Program-made: the position numbers and the translations under genes
Origin: an uncultured Planctomycetia bacterium
GTDB lineage: Bacteria; Planctomycetota; Phycisphaerae; FEN-1346; JAACEH01
Length of the DNA: 43,661 nucleotides
Assembly: GCA_903929765.1 (NCBI GenBank)
Contig: CAIYVX010000106.1
Coordinates: forward strand, 1-43,661
Reading direction: 5' to 3'
In this document: in pieces, positions 9,453 through 16,252 of the stretch
Layout of the letters: each line of letters begins with the position of its first letter
Position numbering within the stretch: the stretch's first letter is position 1
Notes under the pieces: model-generated
Told to the model about the DNA's origin: nothing
Database searches by the model: none
The model's input: the letters and a program-made list of their open reading frames with translations, nothing else

Positions 9453-10025
9453 ATGTCAGATAACCATTCGAATCTCACCACAACCCGGCGAGTCGGACGC
9501 ATCATCCTGTTGAATGGAGCGTCGAGCGCCGGCAAATCGACGCTCGCAAAGGCGATACAACTCGCGATTGACGAACCGTTCCTGCACTTTTCGTCGGATC
9601 TTCTCGAGCCAGGCCTGCCTGAACGGCGCGACGAACAAGGCCCGTTTCTCTGGTGGGGCAACGTTCGGCCACGGTTTTTCGATGGCTTCCATCGGTGTAT
9701 CGCCGCGCTCGCCGCAGCCGGCAACGATCTCATCGTCGAACACATTATCGAGTTCCCACAGTGGCGAGCGGATCTGAGACATCTGCTGAAGCCGTACGAC
9801 GTTTTCCTGGTGGGCGTGCATTGCTCCGTGGAGGAAATCGAGCGTCGCGAACGCCTCCGTGGCGATAGAGCCATTGGCGAAGGCAGGTCGCACTTGAAGG
9901 AGGACCGGATACACGACCATGGTCCGTATGATTTCGAAGTCGATACGACGCACGGCGATCCAACAAAGGTTGCCGTTGACATCATACGGCATTGGCGAGA
10001 GCGATCGGTTTCTGTTCTCTGTTAA
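9453..10025 (+). CDS. Chloramphenicol phosphotransferase-like P-loop kinase
   Basis: The 190-aa protein carries a P-loop GASSAGKST (residues 22-30), then an acidic DLLEPGLPERRDEQGPFLWW substrate segment, NDLIVEHIIE and the lid-like EEIERRERLRGDRAIGEGRS. This layout matches the chloramphenicol 3-O-phosphotransferase-like family (PF07931), soluble kinases of small hydroxylated compounds. Real substrates are mostly unknown, so antibiotic inactivation should not be assumed. The ATG at 9453 is chosen over the upstream TTG because GCGAGGA lies nine to ten bases before it. It may share a transcript with the upstream ATPase gene. A short motif at about 10034-10050 (ttaattggggacagtatacc) after the stop resembles REP-type repeats. 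Confidence 0.85.
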   Translation: MSDNHSNLTTTRRVGRIILLNGASSAGKSTLAKAIQLAIDEPFLHFSSDLLEPGLPERRDEQGPFLWWGNVRPRFFDGFHRCIAALAAAGNDLIVEHIIEFPQWRADLRHLLKPYDVFLVGVHCSVEEIERRERLRGDRAIGEGRSHLKEDRIHDHGPYDFEVDTTHGDPTKVAVDIIRHWRERSVSVLC

Positions 10026-10054
10026 TTGTTTAATTGGGGACAGTATACCATTTG

Positions 10055-11308
10055 TCAACTCTGCCGCACGAATTGCGGCCTATGACGCTGATAGATGGCC
10101 AGTTGCACGACGATACCGAGGGCGAAAATTCCGGCGGCGACGAGGTAGGGCGTGCGGACCAGCCAATAGTCGCTTTCGACGCCGAGGTGTCGGAGCAGGC
10201 TCGGGGAAAAGCCGGAGAAGAGCAGGCCGCAAACGCCGCCCAGGCCGAGGACGCACTCGTGCCAGCCGGCCATGTGGCTCGATTCGGTGGTCCCTTCGAT
10301 GCTGTAGAACAAACTTCCGGAATAGATGAACGAGCTGGCCACGCCGATGACCAGGAAGGCGGCCACCGAGACCCAGAAGCTGCCGGTTAGGGCGACCACG
10401 GCCACGGCGGCGACCAGGGCGAGTTGGGCGAAGATGTGCCGCTTCAGGCGGTAGGGCCAACGGTGAGCGAAGAACATGGCCAGGAACATCAGCGTGCTGG
10501 CCAGGCCCAGGGCGGTGAGGAGGACGAAGTCCTTTCGGGCCGGTTCCTGGTCGGCCCACTGCTGGCTGGCCAGTTTCTGGTAGAGGTTTCGCAGCACGGC
10601 GATGACGACATAACACATGAAATTACCAACATAGGCCATGAGGAGAAAGGCCCGCAGGCGGGCCGGATCGCGCGGGGTTTCGGCGGCGATGTGGCGGCGG
10701 ACCTCGGCGGCGGCGGGCTGCGCGCTGCGCCAGAGGAGCAGAAAGAGGAGAGTGCCCAGGGCCAGAGCGGCGGCGGCGTAGAAGACGAGGTTGATGGCGG
10801 CGCGGCCGTCGGGACCGGCGGCGACCAGGTCCGAGGGGTAGATGAAGGAGCCGAGGAAGGGGCCGAAGGTGGCCCCGGCGCACCACATGGTGTTGAAGAT
10901 GGAGAGGCGGCGGCGCAGGAGCGGTCCCTGGCGGCCGCGCGCGAGTTCGGCCTCGACGTTGGGCCAGAGCATGGCGCCGGCCAGACCTGTCAGGGCGGAA
11001 GCTCCGATCACCTGGACGACCGAGCCGGACAGGGACATCAACAGACTGGCCGTGGCGTAGAGGGCCGCCCCGGTCACAGTCATTCGCCGCAAACCGAAGC
11101 GCGGCCCGAGGCGAGCCGAGAGCGGCGAGGCCAGGGCGTAGGCGAGCGACCCGGCGGCGCCGACGAGGGCCAGGTCGGCGTAGTTGCCGCCCAGTTTCTG
11201 GAGGACCAGGAACCCGGCGGCGACGCCGCCCAAAAGCAGCGCGGCGTCGGCCAGAATGACGGCGGCCCAGATGGTGGCGTCGAAGAATCGAGGAAAGCGT
11301 TCGCGCAT
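10055..11308 (-). CDS. Major facilitator superfamily transporter
   Basis: The 417-aa protein has about twelve hydrophobic helices, starting with WAAVILADAALLLGGVAAGFLVL, and is an inner-membrane secondary transporter. Between helices 2 and 3 it has SPLSARLGPRFGLRRMTVTG, an MFS motif A variant (G-x-x-x-D/x-x-G-R-R/K). A hydrophilic central loop (SAQPAAAEVRRHIAAETPRDPARL) separates the two six-helix halves. No residue lets me name the substrate. It is divergent from ffh with 70 bp between the starts, so both promoters must be compact. Its 3' end faces the kinase-like gene. Confidence 0.9.
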   Translation of the reverse strand: MRERFPRFFDATIWAAVILADAALLLGGVAAGFLVLQKLGGNYADLALVGAAGSLAYALASPLSARLGPRFGLRRMTVTGAALYATASLLMSLSGSVVQVIGASALTGLAGAMLWPNVEAELARGRQGPLLRRRLSIFNTMWCAGATFGPFLGSFIYPSDLVAAGPDGRAAINLVFYAAAALALGTLLFLLLWRSAQPAAAEVRRHIAAETPRDPARLRAFLLMAYVGNFMCYVVIAVLRNLYQKLASQQWADQEPARKDFVLLTALGLASTLMFLAMFFAHRWPYRLKRHIFAQLALVAAVAVVALTGSFWVSVAAFLVIGVASSFIYSGSLFYSIEGTTESSHMAGWHECVLGLGGVCGLLFSGFSPSLLRHLGVESDYWLVRTPYLVAAGIFALGIVVQLAIYQRHRPQFVRQS

Positions 11309-11378
11309 GGGGCGAGATTATAATCTCCCGCGCCCGGCCTGCCCTTGAAATTCCGCCGGATTTTCCTATGATTGGGGC

Positions 11379-12794
11379 ATGTTTGAATCTCTGACGCAGA
11401 AACTCAACGAAGCCGTGCGGCAACTTTCGGGCCGCGGCCGCATCAGCGAGGGCAATGTCAAAGACGCGCTGCGCGAAGTGCGCACGGCGTTGCTCGAGGC
11501 CGACGTCAACCTGAAAGTCGTCCGAGACTTCATCGAAACGGTGCAGCAAAAGGCCATCGGCCTGAAGGTGCTCTCCAGCCTTCAGCCCGGCCAGGTCATG
11601 ATCAAGGTCATCCACGACGAGTTGGTGGCCATGATGGGTCCGGTCAGCCACGACATTCCCGTGGCTCCCGCCGGGCCAACGGTGATCATGCTCGCCGGCC
11701 TGCAAGGCTCGGGTAAGACGACGACCTGCGGCAAGCTGGCCCGGTACCTGAAAGAGAAGGGCCGCAATCCGATGATGGTCGCGGCGGACCTCCAGCGTCC
11801 GGCGGCGGTGCGGCAACTCCAGGTACTCGGCGAACAACTCAACATTCCGGTGTACGCGGAAGAGTCGAAGGATCCGGTCCGGGTGGCTCGCGGGTCGATC
11901 TCCTTCGCCCAGATGCAGGGTTGCGACACGATCCTGCTGGACACGGCGGGCCGGTTGCACATCGATGACGAGTTGATGACCGAGTTGGAGAAGGTGGCCA
12001 AGGCGGTCAGCCCGCAACAGATTTATCTGGTTTGCGACGCCATGACTGGGCAGGACGCGGTGAATTCGGCGCGGGAGTTCAACGAGCGGCTGGCCCTGGA
12101 CGGGGTGATTCTGACGAAGCTCGACGGCGACGCTCGCGGCGGCGCGGCTCTGAGCGTCAAGGCCGTGACCGGCAAGCCGATCAAGTTTATCGGCGTCGGG
12201 GAAAAGCTCGACCGGCTGGAAGAATTTTACCCGGAGCGGATGGCCGGGCGGATTCTGGGCATGGGCGACGTGGTCAGCCTGGTGGAAAAGGCTCAGGCCT
12301 CGGTCGAAGCGGCCGACGCGGCGAAGATGCAGGAAAGACTAGCCCGGGCGGAATTCACGTTCGACGATTTCCTGAAACAGATCGAACAGGTGCGGAAGAT
12401 GGGGCCGCTCAAGGAAATCATGGCCATGATTCCCGGCCTGGGCAGCGCGATGAAAGACCTGCCGCTGGACGACCACGAAATGGACGTGACGCGGGCGATG
12501 ATCGAGTCGATGACCGCCGGCGAACGCAACCGGCCGGAGACCATAGACGCTTCGCGCCGCCGTCGCATCGCGCGCGGCTCCGGCACCCAGCCGCAGGACG
12601 TGGCCGGGCTGGTGAAGAGCTTCGACCAGATTCAGGGCATGGTCAAGCAGATGAGCTCCGCCGGGGCCTTCGGCAAAGACAAGGCGGCGGCGATGAAGGC
12701 GATGCAGGGCATCGACCTGTTCGGCCACGGCGCGCCCAAAAAACGGATGCGCAGCACCCGCAAGCGCAAGGACCGCAAGCGCCGGTCGCGGTAA
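11379..12794 (+). CDS. ffh: Signal recognition particle protein Ffh (SRP54)
   Basis: Ffh binds 4.5S/6S-type SRP RNA and signal sequences of nascent membrane proteins, and with its receptor FtsY delivers ribosomes to the membrane. The 471-aa protein has an N-terminal helical bundle (residues 1-95), a GTPase domain with GLQGSGKTTTCGKL (near 107), the DTAGRLHIDDEL segment (near 188) and TKLDGDARGGAALS (near 245), then a methionine-rich M domain (about 320-450, KMGPLKEIMAMIPGLG). The C-terminus is strongly basic (KKRMRSTRKRKDRKRR), as expected next to RNA. Length is normal for the family. The SRP RNA gene was not found in the window. Confidence 0.97.
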   Translation: MFESLTQKLNEAVRQLSGRGRISEGNVKDALREVRTALLEADVNLKVVRDFIETVQQKAIGLKVLSSLQPGQVMIKVIHDELVAMMGPVSHDIPVAPAGPTVIMLAGLQGSGKTTTCGKLARYLKEKGRNPMMVAADLQRPAAVRQLQVLGEQLNIPVYAEESKDPVRVARGSISFAQMQGCDTILLDTAGRLHIDDELMTELEKVAKAVSPQQIYLVCDAMTGQDAVNSAREFNERLALDGVILTKLDGDARGGAALSVKAVTGKPIKFIGVGEKLDRLEEFYPERMAGRILGMGDVVSLVEKAQASVEAADAAKMQERLARAEFTFDDFLKQIEQVRKMGPLKEIMAMIPGLGSAMKDLPLDDHEMDVTRAMIESMTAGERNRPETIDASRRRRIARGSGTQPQDVAGLVKSFDQIQGMVKQMSSAGAFGKDKAAAMKAMQGIDLFGHGAPKKRMRSTRKRKDRKRRSR

Positions 12795-12803
12795 CATAAA
12801 TTC

Positions 12804-12828
12804 TTGAGGTCACAATCTGTGACCTCAA
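12804..12828 (+). terminator. Hairpin after ffh, possible terminator
   Basis: TTGAGGTCACA (12804-12814) and TGTGACCTCAA (12818-12828) make a perfect 11-bp stem with a 3-nt loop, starting ten bases after the ffh stop codon. The plus strand downstream is AAAAGGGC rather than a T-run, so this is either a hairpin that relies on Rho or 3' RNA protection, or an operator-like palindrome. Terminator function is inference. Confidence 0.5.
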
Positions 12829-13272
12829 AAGGGCAAAGGGTGGCATGGCGGCCGCTGTTTGCCGCCATGTTTCGCCAAGATGTGCCATGGCCGGATCGCG
12901 GACATTTCACTTGACCAATATTATGCTTCTAAGTCTACTGTTGGTATTGAAATTCGTCTCACACGATTTGAGGCCGCTATAGACTGGCGAATGGTCCGGT
13001 TAACACGGGTAAAGGAGGTGGAACACCGCACAAAGATTAAAAGATAGCGAAAATCTAAACTTGGTCTGACCAAGCGTATGCTCCGGCAGAAAACTACCAC
13101 TTTTCATCGGAGAGGCGACGTCTTGGCGGACTCCCGTAATGGGAGTCCGTCGGCGAATCCCTCTCCATGGGCTGTGGTAGGCCTTCTGCCGGGGGTAGTA
13201 CCTGGCGGCTCCCTTTTCTCTTTTCAACGCGCCGCCAGAAACCCGCAGTCACACCTATTGGGAGGACGGCGC
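12829..13272 (+). other. Intergenic region with candidate promoter and structured leader
   Basis: The first part (12838-12876, ggtggcatggcggcc...gccgccatg) is a chromosomal palindrome that also occurs near 35367. A candidate promoter for the lipoprotein gene is TTGACC at 12911-12916 and TCTACT 17 bp later; the -10 box matches consensus only partly. Downstream lie a CTTGG/CCAAG hairpin (13060-13074) and a larger nested stem at 13109-13166. An open frame at 12859-13047 has no codon bias or homology I recognise and is not called. Confidence 0.5.
13109..13166 (+). ncRNA. Nested stem-loop in the leader of the lipoprotein gene
   Basis: GGAGAGG (13109-13115) pairs with CCTCTCC (13160-13166), CGAC pairs with GTCG inside it, and a perfect 8-bp hairpin GGACTCCC / GGGAGTCC (13128-13135 and 13141-13148, loop GTAAT) caps it. 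It lies about 105 bp before the ATG at 13273. It does not match any riboswitch class I know; it may be a cis-regulatory leader or simply another dispersed palindrome. Confidence 0.35.
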
Positions 13273-13800
13273 ATGAAAAGGTTTTTGCCACATTGTTTGT
13301 CGATGGTCTTTGTTGCGTGCTTCTTGTGTCCTTTGGGCGGCTGCCTCGCCAGCGGTATCGCGGGGGCGGTCGGGACGGCCGTTGCCCCGGCAATTTTTAC
13401 CTGTGGCGCTGTGCCCCATGGCCACTCTTTGGATCCAAGCATTGTCAATTCGATCAAAGATGGGGATTCACGGTCACAAGTCGAGAAGAAATTGGGCGAA
13501 CCTGATTTTGTTGATGTAACCAGAGGAGGAGTTTGTCAAGTTAGCTATATGCGCAACGATGTCAGGCCAAATCCGATGATGATGATGCCTATTATCCAGT
13601 TTTTTGTGAGTGATGTGCAAAAGGTTCGCATACAAAAACTGTGTATCACCTATAAAGACGATTTGGTTCAAGAACACGAATTCTCTGATACAACGGCGCG
13701 GACAACCGGAGGAATTATGGACATGCAGACCAGGCAAGCCCCCACACCTGGCGCTCAACCCCTACCCCCACGCCCGACACTACAACAAAATAGCGAGTGA
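13273..13800 (+). CDS. Small outer-membrane-type lipoprotein, BamE/SmpA-like region
   Basis: The start at 13273 is supported by GGGAGGAC immediately upstream and by a lipoprotein signal (MKRFLPHCLSMVFVACFLCP, lipobox LGGC with Cys24); the reading frame stays open further upstream but without a start that makes sense. The mature 150-residue part contains NSIKDGDSRSQVEKKLGEPDFVD followed by a tyrosine-containing strand (CQVSYMRND). That pattern resembles the BamE/SmpA fold, where a short turn precedes a G-x-P motif. The tail is Pro/Gln-rich. It is followed in the same direction, 69 bp away, by a membrane protein gene. Similarity to BamE is by pattern only, so a role in outer-membrane assembly is a suggestion. 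Confidence 0.75.
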   Translation: MKRFLPHCLSMVFVACFLCPLGGCLASGIAGAVGTAVAPAIFTCGAVPHGHSLDPSIVNSIKDGDSRSQVEKKLGEPDFVDVTRGGVCQVSYMRNDVRPNPMMMMPIIQFFVSDVQKVRIQKLCITYKDDLVQEHEFSDTTARTTGGIMDMQTRQAPTPGAQPLPPRPTLQQNSE

Positions 13801-13869
13801 GTTCTGTAATTGAGTCGCGGTGGCCGCCTCTGCTTTAACCAATAAATCTCAACAAGAAAGGCGTTTGAT

Positions 13870-14685
13870 ATGACCCAGGCAACCTACACCACCATCTGCA
13901 AAATTATTGTTCTCGTTACGCCCCTTGTGATCGGCGTTATAATTGCGGCCATCAACAACCAATGGCTGAACGGCACAATTGAAAAGGTTGAACCCTGGGT
14001 CCGAAGGCGGCAACAGAGCGCGGCTCAAAAACGAGGATGGTTTTCAAAATTCGTTACCCATCCCCCATTGTGGACAATCACAAAGTTCTGCGACTGGACC
14101 GACGGCGTTGCTCATCGTGGCCTGAGAAGCGGCCTTCGGGTAACAGCTACGCTTTATGCCATTGCTGCCTGGCTCTTCGTCTTGTATGTGGCTTTTATTG
14201 TAGTTGTTGTGATTCTCGTTTTGTTTGTATGTCTGCTTGTGCTGGGGCTTATTTTAAAATTAAAGGAAGGAACAAGTCCGGGGAGAGCCAGTTCTGACGA
14301 CACAAGAAGAGCTATGCACGATGGCCGCTCGGAAGAAAAAGAAACTTTTTTGGGTGGAAAGTATACGCAGTACTATGACAAGGAAGGGGACGCCGTGGCG
14401 ACGGAGGAAGTAAAAGAACGGCTCCTGGGCGGGCAATATGTGCAATGCTATGACAAAGACGGGAATGAAATCGGAACCAAGGAGTTGAAAGAAACGCTTT
14501 TCGGCGGGACGTATGTGCAACAATATGATGAGGAAGGAAATAAAGTTGGAACGGCAGCAACTAAAGAAAGGTTATTTGGAAGCAAATACACGGAACACCG
14601 GGACACGGAGGGAACCAAAATCGGAACTTCGGAAAAGAAAGAAACTTTATTCGGCGGCAAATTTACCGAACACAAACCAGAATAG
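13870..14685 (+). CDS. Membrane protein with C-terminal 24-residue tandem repeats
   Basis: The 271-aa protein has one N-terminal membrane helix (residues about 8-32, ICKIIVLVTPLVIGVIIAAI), a basic linker, then a long hydrophobic stretch (about 95-135, LFVLYVAFIVVVVILVLFVCLLVLGLIL). From residue about 155 it has four and a half tandem units of about 24 residues. Each reads roughly K-E-x-L-F-G-G-x-Y-x-Q-x-Y-D-x-E-G-x-x-x-G-T-x. The Y-x-x-Y-D-x-x-G core resembles MORN-type or YD-like beta-hairpin repeats, but I cannot assign a known family. The units differ at many positions, so they are an old duplication. The start is preceded by AAGAAAGG. Base composition is poorer in GC than the neighbours, which hints at transfer. 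Confidence 0.8.
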   Translation: MTQATYTTICKIIVLVTPLVIGVIIAAINNQWLNGTIEKVEPWVRRRQQSAAQKRGWFSKFVTHPPLWTITKFCDWTDGVAHRGLRSGLRVTATLYAIAAWLFVLYVAFIVVVVILVLFVCLLVLGLILKLKEGTSPGRASSDDTRRAMHDGRSEEKETFLGGKYTQYYDKEGDAVATEEVKERLLGGQYVQCYDKDGNEIGTKELKETLFGGTYVQQYDEEGNKVGTAATKERLFGSKYTEHRDTEGTKIGTSEKKETLFGGKFTEHKPE

Positions 14686-14727
14686 GGTTGGTTCGTAGGT
14701 CGGCGGTTTTGCTGGAGGGGCACGGTT

Positions 14728-14949
14728 ATGGCTGATATTCTGATTCGCGGTGTCAAGGCGCAGACGATAAAAAATCTGAAGGCCCGGGCCAAGCGAAACG
14801 GTCGGTCGCTCCAAAGCGAAGTGCGGACCATGCTGGAAAGTGCCGCCGGCAGCGAAGAGATCGTATCTGTGTTCGCTGGCTGGAGAAAACGCCTCGGGCA
14901 AAGCTTCTCGGATAGCGCAGAGTTGATCCGCGAAGATCGTGAGCGGTGA
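14728..14949 (+). CDS. FitA/VapB-like ribbon-helix-helix antitoxin, no toxin partner
   Basis: This 73-aa protein begins MADILIRGVKAQTIKNLKARAKRNGRSLQSEVRTMLESAA, the typical ribbon-helix-helix DNA-binding unit of FitA-like antitoxins (Arc/MetJ fold). The rest (FAGWRKRLGQSFSDSAELIREDR) matches the usual toxin-binding tail with an E-D-R ending. In complete pairs a PIN-domain VapC/FitB gene follows within a few bases. Here only 23 bp separate it from the end of the opposing methyltransferase gene, and no PIN start (I-x-V-D-T/A-S) is present on either strand. It is therefore an orphan or a relic; it could still repress its own promoter or interact with a toxin elsewhere. Confidence 0.82.
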   Translation: MADILIRGVKAQTIKNLKARAKRNGRSLQSEVRTMLESAAGSEEIVSVFAGWRKRLGQSFSDSAELIREDRER

Positions 14950-14972
14950 AACCTTGCGGTCATTAAAACATG

Positions 14973-16109
14973 CTAGCGAAGCTTAGCCAGTGCCGCGATC
15001 GCGCTGCGAGCCGTGACGACGTAGGCCGCGTCCAGTTCGACGCCGATGCCGGCGTAACCGACGGCTTCGGCGGCGGCGAGAGTGGAACCGGAGCCGGCGA
15101 AAGGATCGAGGACTGTGCCTTCGCCCAGGGGCAACACCGCTCGGACGATCTGCCGCAAAAAGGCTTGGGGCTTGAGGCTAGGGTGCGGCGCGATGGCCCG
15201 TTCGCGGCTGCGCGTGGGCGAGGAGACCACCACGTCGGCGAATGGTTTGTTCGGCTCCGGCCGGCGAAAGCCGCCCGTTTTCCATTTCCGCAAGTTGTCC
15301 TGAACCCGGCCCTCCAATGGTTTTCGGAAGACGACCCACGGCTCGTACATCGAGCGCGGCATGACGCTCACGTCGGGGAATTCCAGATGGGCGTTCTTGG
15401 GTCGGTCTCCGCCGCGCATGGTCATGACCAGTCGGATAATTTCGCCGCGACGCTCTAAACCCGCACCGGCCAGGGCAGAAGAAACCAGGTGGGAGAGCAG
15501 AGGGTTGGTGGCGACCACGACGTGAGCACCCGGCACCAGGACCGGCATCAAGAGCCGCGCCCACTTTCCGAAAAAAACCACGAGGGCGTCGAGATCGTTC
15601 TGGGTGAGGGTCGTAAACCGCGGCAATGGCGCCCGTTGATGGCCGTCAAAGGAGGGCGGCAGTCGCCAGACTCCGCCGCGCCCGGCCCGGAGTTTTTTCT
15701 GTTCTTTTTCGCTGTATTCCACCAGACCGTAGGGCGGGTCGGTAACAACGGCCTCAATGCTCAATGGTTCGCGAGCGGCCAGCCAATCGAAACAGTCGGC
15801 GTTGAAAAGTTGGCTGCGACCGAATTCGTAGACGGGTTCAAAGTGTTTCGGTGTTCCTTCTTCATTGACGACCGGAGTGAGGACACGCAGGCGATATGTT
15901 CCAACGCAGGTTCGCTCGAAATGTGTCTCGGCATTGAGGCTCAGATAGCTACGCACGGACGACGGCGGGACGCCCTCGCCGAGCCTGCGGCTGACCGCTT
16001 GCTGGATTTCAGGGACAGAGGCTTCGGTCGGCCGGCTTCGCAAAAAATCGACGATGGCGTCACGGATTTGGCCGGGTTGTATCCTGCGGTCGATCATGGT
16101 GCACATCAT
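14973..16109 (-). CDS. Site-specific DNA methyltransferase, beta-type motif order
   Basis: The 378-aa protein has an N-terminal helical region (residues about 5-75: GQIRDAIVDFLRSRP, VPEIQQAVSRRLGEG) that looks like a winged-helix DNA-binding unit. The catalytic motif DPPYG is at 124-128 and the cofactor-binding motif DPFAGSGST near 335. Catalytic motif before cofactor motif defines the beta class of amino-methyltransferases, which modify N6-adenine or N4-cytosine; DPPY favours adenine but does not prove it. Three close ATG codons exist (16109, 16106, 16097), and a TTG at 16133 is possible; 16109 has GGACG upstream. No restriction endonuclease gene lies nearby, so it is a solitary methyltransferase. 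Its upstream region is AT-rich with a perfect inverted repeat. Confidence 0.9.
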   Translation of the reverse strand: MMCTMIDRRIQPGQIRDAIVDFLRSRPTEASVPEIQQAVSRRLGEGVPPSSVRSYLSLNAETHFERTCVGTYRLRVLTPVVNEEGTPKHFEPVYEFGRSQLFNADCFDWLAAREPLSIEAVVTDPPYGLVEYSEKEQKKLRAGRGGVWRLPPSFDGHQRAPLPRFTTLTQNDLDALVVFFGKWARLLMPVLVPGAHVVVATNPLLSHLVSSALAGAGLERRGEIIRLVMTMRGGDRPKNAHLEFPDVSVMPRSMYEPWVVFRKPLEGRVQDNLRKWKTGGFRRPEPNKPFADVVVSSPTRSRERAIAPHPSLKPQAFLRQIVRAVLPLGEGTVLDPFAGSGSTLAAAEAVGYAGIGVELDAAYVVTARSAIAALAKLR

Positions 16110-16178
16110 AGACGTCCAGACGTCACGGGGCAAGTAAAAAACGGCGAAAGCTTCTTTACTGCGCTATGATGGCCACTG

Positions 16179-16210
16179 TTATTATAAATTTTCGGCGTTT
16201 TTTATAATAA
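16179..16210 (-). promoter_or_regulatory. Inverted repeat in the methyltransferase promoter region
   Basis: TTATTATAAA (16179-16188) and TTTATAATAA (16201-16210) form a perfect 10-bp inverted repeat around a 12-bp centre. A further similar half-site (tatataataag) lies at 16241-16251. The region 16134-16252 is far richer in AT than its surroundings and lies upstream of the methyltransferase start, so it probably holds its promoter and an operator. The regulator is unknown; the N-terminal winged-helix-like part of the methyltransferase itself is a candidate. Confidence 0.45.
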
Positions 16211-16252
16211 GCAGAGCAGTTTCGACCAGTATATTGAATTTATATAATAAGC

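Noticed and set aside
9453-10025. Chloramphenicol resistance gene
   Set aside because: Only family-level likeness; most members of this kinase family are not resistance enzymes.
12859-13047. 62-codon frame after ffh
   Set aside because: Begins inside a dispersed palindrome, no ribosome binding site, crosses the proposed promoter.
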